Positions 15,288 through 24,783 of a stretch of 64,000 bases of DNA are shown here, in pieces (positions within the stretch are counted from its first letter, which is position 1; every line of letters starts with the position of its first letter). This DNA comes from Psychromarinibacter sp048262455 (GTDB taxonomy: Bacteria; Pseudomonadota; Alphaproteobacteria; Rhodobacterales; Rhodobacteraceae). The DNA is taken from positions 1-64,000 of the forward strand of contig JBLXFD010000009.1 in NCBI GenBank assembly GCA_048262455.1. The letters are read 5' to 3'. Made by a program: the position numbers and the translations under genes. The notes under the pieces are model-generated. The model did no database searches. It was given only the letters and a program-made list of their open reading frames with translations, and had not been told where the DNA came from.

Positions 15288-18278
15288 TTACGCTGCCCAG
15301 ATCCGGCACAGCGTCGCCTTCGTTTCCTGCATCTGCGTCACCGAGTCATACCCGTAGGTCTGCGCGGTGTTGGACGCCTCGCCCAGCACGTAGGGGTCGG
15401 CCCCCGGCGGGTACTTGCCCCGCAGGTCGTCACCCTGGAACCAGCCGGCGAAGTGGAACGGCATGAAGGCCACCCCGGGCGCCACCCGTTCCGTCACCAT
15501 CGCCTTGACCAGCACCTTGCCCTTCTCCGGTCCTTCGACCCAGACCCGGGCGCCGTCGCGCAGGTTCAGGTCGTTGGCGTCGCGCGGGTTCACCTCGACG
15601 AACATCTCCTGCTGCAGTTCGGCGAGCCAGGGGTTCGACCGGGTCTCGTCGCCGCCGCCCTCGTATTCGACCAGCCGGCCGGAGGTGAGGATCATCGGGT
15701 AGTCCTTGGAGAAGTCCTGCTCCTGGATAGAGGCGTACATGGTGGGCACGCGCCAGAACTTCTTGTCGTCGTAGGTCGGGTAATCCGCCACCAGGTCGCG
15801 GCGGTTGGAGTAGAGCGGTTCGCGGTGCAGCGGCACCGGGTCCGGGAAGGTCCAGACCACCGCCCGCGCCTTGGCGTTGCCGTAGGGGGCGCAGCCGTGG
15901 GCGATGGCGACCCGCTGGATGCCGCCGGACAGGTCGGTCTTCCAGTTCACGCCGCCGACGGAGGCCACGTAGTCGCTGGGCCGCTCGCCCTGCTGCGAGG
16001 TCTCGCCGACCTCTTCCTCGCCGTCGTCGGCATTCTCGGGCGCCTCGTAGCCGGCCACCCGCTCGATCACCGCGCGCTCCTCGTCGGTCAGGTCGCCGTC
16101 CCAGCCGAGGTCGATGAGCATCTGCATCGTGAACTCGGGGTAGCCATCCATGATCTCGGAGCCCACCGGCGCCACGCCCTCGGCAAGAAGGTTCTCGCCC
16201 TCGCGCTCGACACCGAAGCGGGCGCGGAAGCCCATGCCGCCCTCTGCCACCGGCAGCGAGATGTCATAGAGGTTCGCGGACCCGGGGTGGTTCATCTCGG
16301 GCGTGCCCCAGCTTGGCCACGGCAGGCCGTAGAAGTCGCCGTCGGCCGGCCCGCCGTTCGCCCGCAGCGTGGTGCGGTCGAAGGTGTGCTGGTTCTCCAT
16401 GTGCAGGCGCATCCGCTCCGGCGACTGGCCGGTGTAGCCGATGGTCCACATGCCGCGGTTGAACTCGCGGGTGATGTCCTCGATCAGCGGCTCGTCATCG
16501 TTCAGCTTGATGTTGCGGAACATCCGGTCGGTGAAACCGAACTTGTCCGCGAAGAGCTTCATGATCGTGTGGTCGGGGAGCGATTCGAACAGCGGCTCCA
16601 CCACCTTCTCGCGCCACTGGAGCGAGCGGTTGGACGCGGTGACCGATCCGTAGGTCTCGAACTGCGTCGCGGCCGGCAGCAGGTAGACGCCGTCGGTGCG
16701 GTCCGAGAGCACCGCAGAGAAGGTGGGATACGGGTCGACGACGACCAGCATGTCCAGCTTCTCCATCGCCGCCTTCATCTCGGGCAGGCGGGTCTGCGAG
16801 TTCGGCGCGTGGCCCCAGAACACCATGGCCCGGGTATTGTCGGGCTGGTCGATGTTCTCGGCATCCTCCAGCACACCGTCGATCCAGCGCGACACGGGAA
16901 TCCCGGTCTCGTTGATCATGGTGCGGTCCTTGCCGTCGGCGCCGGCGCCCGCCATCACCGCGAAGCGGGCGCGCAGCCAGTCGACGTCCTCTTCCCAGAC
17001 CCGGGCCCAGTGTTCCCAGGACCCGTCCGACAGGCCGTAGTAGCCCGGCAGCGTGTCGGCCAGAACGCCAAGGTCGGTCGCGCCCTGCACGTTGTCATGG
17101 CCGCGGAAGATGTTGGTGCCGCCGCCGGCGGTGCCCATGTTGCCCAGCGCCAGCTGCAGGATGCAGTAGGCCCGGGTGTTGTTGTTGCCGTTGGTGTGCT
17201 GGGTGCCGCCCATGCACCAGATCACGGTGCCGGGACGGTTGTTGGCCAGCGTCCGCGCCACGCGCTGCAGCTGGCTGCCGGGCACGCCGGTCACACGCTC
17301 GACCTCTTCCGGGGTCCACTTCTTCACCTCGACGCGGATGTCGTCCATGCCCCAGACGCGGGTGCGGATGAACTCCTTGTCCTCCCAGCCGTTCTCGAAA
17401 ATGTGGTAGAGGATGCCCCAGATCAGCGCCACGTCGCTGCCGGGCCGGAAGCGGACGAATTCGTCGGCATGGGCGGCGGTGCGGGTGAAGCGCGGGTCGC
17501 AGACGATCAGCGGCGCGTTGTTCTCTTCCTTGGACTTCAGCAGGTGCAGCATCGAGACGGGGTGCGCCTCGGCCGGGTTGCCGCCGATCAGGAAGATCGC
17601 CTTGGAATTGTGGATGTCGTTGTAGCTGTTGGTCATGGCGCCGTAGCCCCATGTATTCGCAACACCCGCAACGGTGGTGGAGTGGCAGATCCGGGCCTGG
17701 TGATCGACGTTGTTGGTGCCCCAGTAGGCGGCCAGCTTGCGGATCAGGTAGGACTGCTCGTTGTTGTGCTTGGCCGAGCCCAGCCAGTAGACGCTGTCGG
17801 GCCCGCTTTCCTCGCGGATCTCCAGCATCTTGTCGCCGATCTCGTTGATCGCCTCGGCCCAGCTGACGCGGACCCATTCGCCGTTCACCAGCTTGGTGGG
17901 ATACTTCAGCCGCCGCTCGCCGTGGGCATGCTCGCGGACCGAGGCGCCCTTGGCGCAGTGGCTGCCCAGGTTGAACGGGCTGTCCCAGCCGGGCTCCTGC
18001 CCGATCCAGACGCCGTTGGCGACCTCGGCGATCACGGTGCAGCCCACCGAGCAGTGGGTGCAGACCGATTTCACGTTGGTGATGGCGTTGCGCACGCCGG
18101 CCTGCGCGTCGGCCTTCGTGACCGTGCCGGCGGCGCCGCCCAGCGCGGCGAGGCCGCCGAGGGCCAGCCCCGAGGTCCGCAGGAAGGCGCGGCGGTCCAC
18201 GGACTTGGTGCCGATCTGCGCGAGGATCCCGCCGGACGTCTGGCGCCGCTGGACCGCGTTCGTCTTCTTTCTAAGCAT
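15288..18278 (-). CDS. fdhA: formate dehydrogenase alpha subunit, Cys-type, Tat-exported
   Basis: 996 aa molybdopterin oxidoreductase oxidising formate to CO2. A twin-arginine signal (DRRAFLRTSG, about residues 28-37) directs export. A [4Fe-4S] site follows (C73, C76, C80, C108), then the bis-pterin domains. The residue coordinating the metal is cysteine (RICHSTT, C198), not selenocysteine, followed by the catalytic His199. The C-terminal pterin-binding domain (LTSGRLVEYEGG, EVNPRDANDL) is complete. Mo and W versions share these motifs; the tupBCA importer in the same gene run favours W, as an inference. Confidence 0.95.
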   Translation of the reverse strand: MLRKKTNAVQRRQTSGGILAQIGTKSVDRRAFLRTSGLALGGLAALGGAAGTVTKADAQAGVRNAITNVKSVCTHCSVGCTVIAEVANGVWIGQEPGWDSPFNLGSHCAKGASVREHAHGERRLKYPTKLVNGEWVRVSWAEAINEIGDKMLEIREESGPDSVYWLGSAKHNNEQSYLIRKLAAYWGTNNVDHQARICHSTTVAGVANTWGYGAMTNSYNDIHNSKAIFLIGGNPAEAHPVSMLHLLKSKEENNAPLIVCDPRFTRTAAHADEFVRFRPGSDVALIWGILYHIFENGWEDKEFIRTRVWGMDDIRVEVKKWTPEEVERVTGVPGSQLQRVARTLANNRPGTVIWCMGGTQHTNGNNNTRAYCILQLALGNMGTAGGGTNIFRGHDNVQGATDLGVLADTLPGYYGLSDGSWEHWARVWEEDVDWLRARFAVMAGAGADGKDRTMINETGIPVSRWIDGVLEDAENIDQPDNTRAMVFWGHAPNSQTRLPEMKAAMEKLDMLVVVDPYPTFSAVLSDRTDGVYLLPAATQFETYGSVTASNRSLQWREKVVEPLFESLPDHTIMKLFADKFGFTDRMFRNIKLNDDEPLIEDITREFNRGMWTIGYTGQSPERMRLHMENQHTFDRTTLRANGGPADGDFYGLPWPSWGTPEMNHPGSANLYDISLPVAEGGMGFRARFGVEREGENLLAEGVAPVGSEIMDGYPEFTMQMLIDLGWDGDLTDEERAVIERVAGYEAPENADDGEEEVGETSQQGERPSDYVASVGGVNWKTDLSGGIQRVAIAHGCAPYGNAKARAVVWTFPDPVPLHREPLYSNRRDLVADYPTYDDKKFWRVPTMYASIQEQDFSKDYPMILTSGRLVEYEGGGDETRSNPWLAELQQEMFVEVNPRDANDLNLRDGARVWVEGPEKGKVLVKAMVTERVAPGVAFMPFHFAGWFQGDDLRGKYPPGADPYVLGEASNTAQTYGYDSVTQMQETKATLCRIWAA

Positions 18279-18332
18279 CTCGTCTCTCTCCCTTGCTGGC
18301 TCTCTGGCGGGCCGGGTCGTGGGGGACCCGCC

Positions 18333-18527
18333 CTAGAACCGGGCGCTGTCCAGGTAGGCTTTCACATGCGTGGTCTTGCGCAGGCCGTTGCCCTGCGGCT
18401 CTGCCGGCGCGGCTTCTTCGGCGCTGGCGCCGGTGGCCGCGGTCGCGGCGGCGGCGGGCGCGGCGGCGACGGCAAGCTTCAGGAAGTTGCGGCGGCCCTC
18501 GTCGGCCTTCTTGTCGTTCTGTGCCAT
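18333..18527 (-). CDS. formate dehydrogenase region Tat-signal small protein
   Basis: 64 aa. Begins MAQNDKKADEGRRNFLKLAV, a twin-arginine signal (RRNFLK) followed by an Ala-rich hydrophobic stretch and a polar end (TTHVKAYLDSARF). It matches the small Tat-target proteins encoded immediately before FDH alpha genes (TIGR02811-like). The role is unknown; an accessory subunit or Tat-related helper has been supposed for the family. It is followed by fdhA after 54 bp and preceded by the TorD-like chaperone after 54 bp. Confidence 0.85.
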   Translation of the reverse strand: MAQNDKKADEGRRNFLKLAVAAAPAAAATAATGASAEEAAPAEPQGNGLRKTTHVKAYLDSARF

Positions 18528-18581
18528 GATGGCGCTCCCTCTCGCTTCGTTACAGGTCCGGCCCGTCAGCTGGCCGGCGGC

Positions 18582-19196
18582 TCAATGCGTCTCGCCCGCC
18601 ATGCGGAAGGCTTCCTTCTCGATGCCGGTGAAGATCCGGCCGATCGCCCCCACGGGCGCGTAGAACAGCGATTCCTTCGCCCCCTCGAGGTCGGTGAAGA
18701 AATGTGCGGCCCAGGGCGCCAGGTGGCGGTTATAGAACTCGCGCTGGGTCGCCAGGTCCGCGGGCGCGGCAAAGCGGCCCCGGATCAGGCCGGCCATCAT
18801 CTCGCAGAGACTGGCGATGGAATCCTCGGGCTCGCGCACCGAGGCCGCCCGCTCGATCCCGAGCCGGCCCATGTCGCCGCGCAGCACCGCCAGCGGTTTC
18901 TCGTTAAGGAACCCGGTCATGTAGAAGCTTGCGTAGGGCACCAGTTCGCCCCGGCCGATGCCGATGAACAGGCGGTTAAACTCTCGCTCCACCGCCGAGG
19001 GCCCGGTGGCCGCGGCAACCTTCGACAGCGCGCCGATGGCGCGGCCAAGGTCGGTCTGATCGCCGGAAAGGGCGCGGCAACGGGAGATCAGAACAGAATC
19101 AGCGGGACGGGCCAGAAGGGAGGCAAGAAAGTCATAGAGATCAGCGCGAAGCGCGTCCTCTTCCGCAATAGCCCTGACCATGTCCGGATGTGCCAA
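18582..19196 (-). CDS. TorD/DmsD-like molybdoenzyme chaperone
   Basis: 204 aa, mostly helical. It contains the TorD-family features of an N-terminal LRADLYDFLASLLARP helix and the core YASFYMTGFLNEKP plus HLAPWAAHFF motif. Such chaperones bind the Tat signal of the catalytic subunit and hold it until the cofactor is inserted. The start is probably the TTG at 19196, which has GGGGAGGACGA directly upstream; an ATG five codons later (19181) lacks a ribosome site. Its target should be the adjacent FDH alpha subunit. Confidence 0.88.
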   Translation of the reverse strand: MAHPDMVRAIAEEDALRADLYDFLASLLARPADSVLISRCRALSGDQTDLGRAIGALSKVAAATGPSAVEREFNRLFIGIGRGELVPYASFYMTGFLNEKPLAVLRGDMGRLGIERAASVREPEDSIASLCEMMAGLIRGRFAAPADLATQREFYNRHLAPWAAHFFTDLEGAKESLFYAPVGAIGRIFTGIEKEAFRMAGETH

Positions 19197-19277
19197 TCGT
19201 CCTCCCCTGCCTAATTTCTAGGCATCATTGTCAGGAAGTTTACAGGTGTGAACCAGTTACGCCAAGACTATTCTTGT

Positions 19278-19919
19278 TCAGATTAACGTGTCGTCATCCG
19301 GGCCGCTGCGAAACACCATCCTGCGGCGGGAGGGGGCGGGGGTGTCGTCGTCCGCGTCATTCCACGCCTCCTGCGGCCCCTCGGCGGGATCGACGGCATC
19401 CTCCGCGCAGTCCTCGGGCGCCTCGGCAACCTCCCGCGGCAGCTCTTCCAGCGTCGCGACCGGATCCGGCGGGCGCACGGAGACGGGCGCGGGCTTCTCG
19501 GCCTCCTCGTCGCCGGCAATCTCCACCACCTTGCGCACCAGCCCTTCGCCCACCCGGTACGCGGTTTTCAGCGTCCCCTTGGGCACGCCGCCGCCGGTGT
19601 AATCGCCGTCGTAGTCGTTCAGCCCGTCCAGCACCGCCAGCCGCGGGTCCGACCGCCAGAGCCGCCGCAGCGCGCGGCGCCGCAGGTGCTCGGGCACCGC
19701 CTTGGCAAGGTAGGCGGAAAAGTCGTCGCCCTTCACCAGTTCGTCGGGGTCGCGCAGGCCCAGCGCCTCCAATATCTCGGCATCGGTGCGCTCCTCGGCC
19801 TCGGCAACGGCGTCCTCAACGACGGGAGCCTCAGGAACCACGGCGGGCGCCTCTGCCTGCTCCTGCGCCACCGCGCGCCGGCGCTTGGACCAGCGCGAGA
19901 AGATGTCCTCGCCGCTCAT
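19278..19919 (-). CDS. DUF3306 domain protein
   Basis: 213 aa soluble acidic protein. The N-terminus MSGEDIFSRWSKRRRAV, the ALGLRDPDELVKGDDFSAYL segment and the LRRLWRSDP...LDGLNDYDGDY segment define DUF3306. The C-terminal third is Pro/Glu/Asp-rich and probably disordered. No enzymatic motif is visible. It overlaps the DUF3305 gene by an ATGA and lies 81 bp from the TorD-like gene. The two DUF families habitually accompany FDH genes in alphaproteobacteria, suggesting an assembly or maturation role. Confidence 0.85.
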   Translation of the reverse strand: MSGEDIFSRWSKRRRAVAQEQAEAPAVVPEAPVVEDAVAEAEERTDAEILEALGLRDPDELVKGDDFSAYLAKAVPEHLRRRALRRLWRSDPRLAVLDGLNDYDGDYTGGGVPKGTLKTAYRVGEGLVRKVVEIAGDEEAEKPAPVSVRPPDPVATLEELPREVAEAPEDCAEDAVDPAEGPQEAWNDADDDTPAPSRRRMVFRSGPDDDTLI

Positions 19920-20503
19920 TCCCCCTCCTCCCGAATCGAGCCGGGGGCGCGGTAGACATCGGCGGTCTGCCGGATCCGCGCATCGCCGATCCCGTCCTCG
20001 CGCCGGTCGTCGAAATGCGGCCGCCGCTTGCGCTTGATGAACTCCTCCTGCCGGTGATGTCGGCGCACGAAGTCGCCGATCCAGGCCTCCAGCCCCGGCG
20101 GCATCGGCACCGGCTCCACCAGATCTTCCCCGTTGTCGCCGTAGTCCTGCGCCTCGTAGGCAGAGGCGGTGACGCACAGCGGATCGGGCCGCGCGTCGGG
20201 GGCGGTGGGCTGCGGGCGCAGCACAACCCAGACCACCGGCGGGGTGCCGTTCAGCGCGGTCAGATAGGCCTCTGTGTCGGTGCGATAGAGCGTCAGGGTC
20301 ATCGTCGCGGCATGGTATTCCACCGCCTCGCCCTCGCGCCGCATCTCGCGCCAGTTGCCCGGCCCGGCCCCTGGCAGCACTGCCACCGCCTGCCAGACCA
20401 CCTTTGCCCAGCGGGTGACGCCGGGCGTGCGGCGCAGCACCACGCCGACGGGCAGGCTGGCGCTGCGTTCCGCCGATGTGACTGCCTCTGACGTACCGGC
20501 CAT
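19916..20503 (-). CDS. DUF3305 domain protein
   Basis: 195 aa. The LPVGVVLRRTPGVTRWAKVVWQAVAVLPG opening is characteristic of DUF3305, followed by a YHAATMTLTLYRTDTEAYL strand region. The basic end includes FIKRKRRPHFDDRR. There is no signal peptide or transmembrane helix. It is the first gene of the minus-strand FDH run and shares a 91-bp divergent region with the ferredoxin gene. Function is undescribed, and it is likely to act with DUF3306. Confidence 0.85.
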   Translation of the reverse strand: MAGTSEAVTSAERSASLPVGVVLRRTPGVTRWAKVVWQAVAVLPGAGPGNWREMRREGEAVEYHAATMTLTLYRTDTEAYLTALNGTPPVVWVVLRPQPTAPDARPDPLCVTASAYEAQDYGDNGEDLVEPVPMPPGLEAWIGDFVRRHHRQEEFIKRKRRPHFDDRREDGIGDARIRQTADVYRAPGSIREEGE

Positions 20504-20517
20504 GTTTACCTCCCGGC

Positions 20518-20542
20518 GGCGGACCTCTAGTCTCCGTCCGCC
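20518..20542. promoter_or_regulatory. inverted repeat in the FDH/ferredoxin divergent region
   Basis: A perfect 7-bp inverted repeat, GGCGGAC-N11-GTCCGCC, is centred in the 91-bp region between the DUF3305 gene (leftward) and the ferredoxin gene (rightward). Position fits an operator shared by both directions, though in such GC-rich DNA a chance palindrome is possible. No clear -35/-10 pair could be assigned. Confidence 0.3.
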
Positions 20543-20594
20543 AGACAGTTAACCGGCCGCCGCGGCCACTGTCCAGCCAGCGGGAGGGCAGGCG

Positions 20595-22580
20595 ATGACC
20601 ACCAAACTGATGCTTTGCGACTGTGCCGGCAGCTTCGCGCCCGACCGCGCGGCGCTGGAGAAGGCCACGGGCCTGTCCTGCAGCCGCGTACACAGCGCCC
20701 TTTGCACCGCGCAGGTGGAACAGGCGGCGCGGGCGCTGGCGGATCCTGACGCAGATGTGATCGTCGCCTGCCAGCAGGAGGCCGAAACTTTCGCCGCCCT
20801 GGCCGAGGAACTGAACCGCCCGGCGCCGCAGACTGTCGACATCCGCGACCGCGCCGGCTGGTCCGACGAGGGCGCCAAGGCGGCGCCCAAGATGGCCGCG
20901 CTGCTGGCCGTGGCGCGGATGCCCCGGCAGCCGGAGCGGACGATGGACGTGGCCTCTGGCGGGATGATCCTGGTGCACGGCGCGCCGGGCGTGGCGCTGC
21001 CGGTGGCAGAGCAGCTTTGCGCTACCCTCGCCGTCACCTGCCTGCTGACCGAGCCCGAGGAGATCCTGCCGGGGCCGGAGCGGCGGTTTGACATCGCCAC
21101 CGGGCGGCTGCGCGCCGCCACGGGATCGCTGGGCGCCTTCCGCGTCACCGTCGACGGCTACCGCGCCCTGCGCCCCGAGGGGCGGGGGCCGCTGGGGTAT
21201 GGCACGCCGCAAGACCGGGCGGCCTCGGAATGCGACATTATCCTCGACCTTACCGGCGGCGCGCCGCTGTTCCCCGCCCATGAAAAGCGCGACGGCTACC
21301 TGCGCGCCGACCCTGGCGATCCGCGCGCCGTGCTGCGCGCCGCCTTCGACGCGGCGCAGATGACCGGCACCTTCGAGAAGACCCTGCACGTGCGGCTGGA
21401 CGAGAGCCTCTGTGCCCACTCCCGCGCCGGGCAGGTGGGCTGCACCCGCTGTCTCGACGCCTGCCCCACCGGCGCGATCGTGCCGGACGGCGACCACGTG
21501 GCGGTGAACGCGGCGATCTGCGCCGGCTGCGGCGCCTGTTCGTCCCTGTGCCCCTCGGGGGCCATCACCTACGACGCGCCGCCGGTGCCGGAGACCTTCA
21601 CCCACATCCGCACCCTTGCCGCCGCCTACCGCAAGGCCGGCGGCAAGGCGCCGCGCCTGCTGGTGCACGATGAGGACCACGGTGCCGAGATGATCGCGCT
21701 GGCCGCCCGCACCGGCCGCGGCCTGCCCGCCGACGTGCTGCCGCTGGGCCTGCCGGCGCTGGCCGCCTTCGGCCATGCCGAGGCGATGGTGGCGCTGGCC
21801 AGCGGCTTCGTCTCGGTCGCGCTGCTGGCGGGGCCCAAGGCCGACCGCGACACCCTGACCCGCGAAACGACGCTGGCCGCGATCCTGTCGGAAGGGCTGG
21901 GCGCCGGCGAGGGCCGCGTGCGGCTGCTGGAACCGGCCGACCCCGACGCGCTGTCCGACGCGCTTTACGCCGATCGCCCCGCGCCGCTGAAGGTCGAACC
22001 GATCCTGCCGCTGGGCCTGCGCCGCGACGCCACGCGGCTGGCCGCCCGCGCGCTGGCCGCCCCCGGCGCCGCGCCCGTGCCGCTGCCCGCCGGCGCCCCC
22101 TACGGCGCGGTGCTGGTGGACCAGGAGGCCTGCACCCTGTGCCTGTCCTGCGCCTCGCTCTGCCCCTCGGGCGCGCTGGGCGACAACCCGGACAAGCCGC
22201 AGCTGGTGTTCACCGAGGACGCCTGCCTGCAATGCGGCCTCTGCGCCAACATCTGCCCCGAGGACGCGATCACCCTCGCCCCCCGGCTGGACCCCTCGGA
22301 CGCCGCGCTGCGCCCGCGTGTGATGAAGGAGGAAGAGCCCTACCCCTGCATCGAGTGCGGCAAGCTGTTCGGCGTGAAAAGCACGGTGGAGCGGATCGTC
22401 ACCATGCTGGAGAACCGCCATTCCATGTTCACCGGCTCCGACAACGCCCGGCTGATCCGCATGTGCGACGACTGCCGCGTCAAGGCGCAGTACCACGGCG
22501 ACGCCGCGCCCTTCCGCATGGGCGACCGGCCCCGCGTGCGCACCACCGACGATTATATCGACGAGCGCGACAAAAACTGA
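20595..22580 (+). CDS. 661-aa multi-cluster 4Fe-4S protein of the FDH region
   Basis: Four ferredoxin-type cysteine sets can be read: CTRCLDACPTGAI and CAGCGACSSLCPSGAI mid-protein (about residues 290-325), CTLCLSCASLCPSGAL and CLQCGLCANICPEDAI later (about 515-560). A C-terminal CIECGK and CDDCR pair may bind zinc or another cluster. About 280 N-terminal residues (LMLCDCAGSFAPD) have no obvious motif. There is no signal or membrane helix, so it is a cytoplasmic electron carrier. It is divergent from DUF3305 and 4 bp convergent with the cytochrome hybrid. It is often found with FDH genes, but its partner is unknown. Confidence 0.85.
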   Translation: MTTKLMLCDCAGSFAPDRAALEKATGLSCSRVHSALCTAQVEQAARALADPDADVIVACQQEAETFAALAEELNRPAPQTVDIRDRAGWSDEGAKAAPKMAALLAVARMPRQPERTMDVASGGMILVHGAPGVALPVAEQLCATLAVTCLLTEPEEILPGPERRFDIATGRLRAATGSLGAFRVTVDGYRALRPEGRGPLGYGTPQDRAASECDIILDLTGGAPLFPAHEKRDGYLRADPGDPRAVLRAAFDAAQMTGTFEKTLHVRLDESLCAHSRAGQVGCTRCLDACPTGAIVPDGDHVAVNAAICAGCGACSSLCPSGAITYDAPPVPETFTHIRTLAAAYRKAGGKAPRLLVHDEDHGAEMIALAARTGRGLPADVLPLGLPALAAFGHAEAMVALASGFVSVALLAGPKADRDTLTRETTLAAILSEGLGAGEGRVRLLEPADPDALSDALYADRPAPLKVEPILPLGLRRDATRLAARALAAPGAAPVPLPAGAPYGAVLVDQEACTLCLSCASLCPSGALGDNPDKPQLVFTEDACLQCGLCANICPEDAITLAPRLDPSDAALRPRVMKEEEPYPCIECGKLFGVKSTVERIVTMLENRHSMFTGSDNARLIRMCDDCRVKAQYHGDAAPFRMGDRPRVRTTDDYIDERDKN

Positions 22581-22584
22581 GGGA

Positions 22585-23382
22585 TCAGCGCAGCTCGATC
22601 TCGGCGCCAAGATCCTTGGGGGCGATGGTGCCGGTGAAGGCGAGGATGGCGTCCAGGTCGTCCAGCGTCATCTCGACCGGCGCGATATGCGGCGGGCGGG
22701 CCGGGTCGAAAGGCTCGGTCAGCCCCTCGACCTGGGTGAAGACCGGGTGCGGGTTGATCGACCAGAAGGTCAGGAACCGGTCCTGCCAGTCCGCCATGTT
22801 GCGCATCGCGGCAAAGGAGGGGGCAGAACCGATGCCGCTGAAGCGGTTGCGCGCGCTGATGACGTGGCAGCGGCCGCAGTGGAAATGCGCCAGCTTCTCG
22901 CCCTCCGAGGCGTCCCCCTCGGGCAGCGGCGCCTCGGGCAGGGCCACGGCGACCGCCCCGGGCAGGTAGACCGGCGCGCCGGGGGCCGCGAAGCCCGCGA
23001 CAGTGCGCTGGCCGATGTCGGAGGTCAGCCAGTCGGCGAAGGTCTCTGCATGTTCGCCCGCGCTCTTCCGGGCCACCACCGACCATGTCTCGCCCCCCTC
23101 GACATGCATGGCGGGGCGTACGCGGCCCTCGGTCTGCAGCCGCTCTGCCTCCGCGCGGGGGGCCAGCACCACGTCGGCGACCATGCCGGTCAGCCCGCCC
23201 GCCGCGCCCGGCGCCAGCGTCACCTTCACCTGGTGCTTCAGCGAGAACCGCGGCAGCAGGTAGTCCAGCAGCCCGCTGTCCGCCAGCCGCGCGTCGGCGG
23301 CCAGCACGATCCGCCGCTCCTGCGCCCCGGCGGCGCCCGCAAGCGCCAGTGCCAGCACCGCGACGGCAAGGATCCTCCGCAT
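22585..23382 (-). CDS. shortened TupA-like domain fused to cytochrome c
   Basis: 265 aa with a signal peptide (cleavage near AGAQE, residue 20). Residues about 24-140 align by eye with TupA (DSGLLDYLLPRF, VKVTLAPG, DVVLAPRAEAERLQTEGR, FADWLTSDIGQRTVAGF), but the roughly 110-residue middle lobe of TupA, including the SRGDDSGTHRKE ligand segment, is missing and the STTS loop reads AADA. A haem motif CGRCH follows at residues 169-173, with a cytochrome-like tail containing Met residues. It is probably a periplasmic redox protein. The start at 23382 has GGAGGAG upstream. Confidence 0.75.
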   Translation of the reverse strand: MRRILAVAVLALALAGAAGAQERRIVLAADARLADSGLLDYLLPRFSLKHQVKVTLAPGAAGGLTGMVADVVLAPRAEAERLQTEGRVRPAMHVEGGETWSVVARKSAGEHAETFADWLTSDIGQRTVAGFAAPGAPVYLPGAVAVALPEAPLPEGDASEGEKLAHFHCGRCHVISARNRFSGIGSAPSFAAMRNMADWQDRFLTFWSINPHPVFTQVEGLTEPFDPARPPHIAPVEMTLDDLDAILAFTGTIAPKDLGAEIELR

Positions 23383-23435
23383 CGCTCCTCCTCTCCCGCC
23401 ACGGCGGGTCCGGCTTGTATGTAGGGCGGTTCTAT

Positions 23436-23447
23436 CCCAGATATGGG
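23436..23447. promoter_or_regulatory. short palindrome in the cytochrome-hybrid / DUF6494 divergent region
   Basis: CCCA-GATA-TGGG is a perfect 4-bp inverted repeat in the 127-bp gap between the divergent cytochrome-hybrid gene and the DUF6494 operon. It is too short to identify a regulator. Confidence 0.25.
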
Positions 23448-23509
23448 CGCAAGTAACGGCAAAGCGCGCCGTCACGGGCCGTTCCGGCCGGGCCAACAGG
23501 AGGAAGACC

Positions 23510-23715
23510 ATGAGCGACGACGACTTCAACATGTCGATGCGCAAGTTTCTCAAGCAGGTCGGCGTCACCTCGCAGCAGCAGATCGAGGAAGCGGTGCGCG
23601 CCGCCCGCGAATCGGGCACGGCCCCCGGCGAGGTGCGGCTGCGGATGGTGCTGACCAGCGATGACATCGCCCTGGAGCACGAGGTCACCGGTACGATCAA
23701 GACCGGCGGTGCCGC

Positions 23716-23719
<4 letters not shown>
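23510..23719 (+). CDS. DUF6494 family protein
   Basis: 69 aa. MSDDDFNMSMRKFLKQVGV, then TSQQQIEEAVRAA and a strand-rich end, agrees with the small DUF6494 family. There are no cysteines and no membrane helix. It sits first in a tight operon: its TGA overlaps the GTG start of mrp (GTGA). A strong AGGAGG-like site precedes it. Role unknown; co-transcription with an iron-sulfur carrier suggests a link to cluster biogenesis. Confidence 0.82.

Positions 23720-24766
<1,047 letters not shown>

Positions 24767-24783
<17 letters not shown>

Noticed and set aside
15288..18278. Possible selenocysteine FDH
   Set aside because: The residue at the metal site is encoded as cysteine (RICHSTT) and the frame has no internal TGA, so no selenocysteine is needed.
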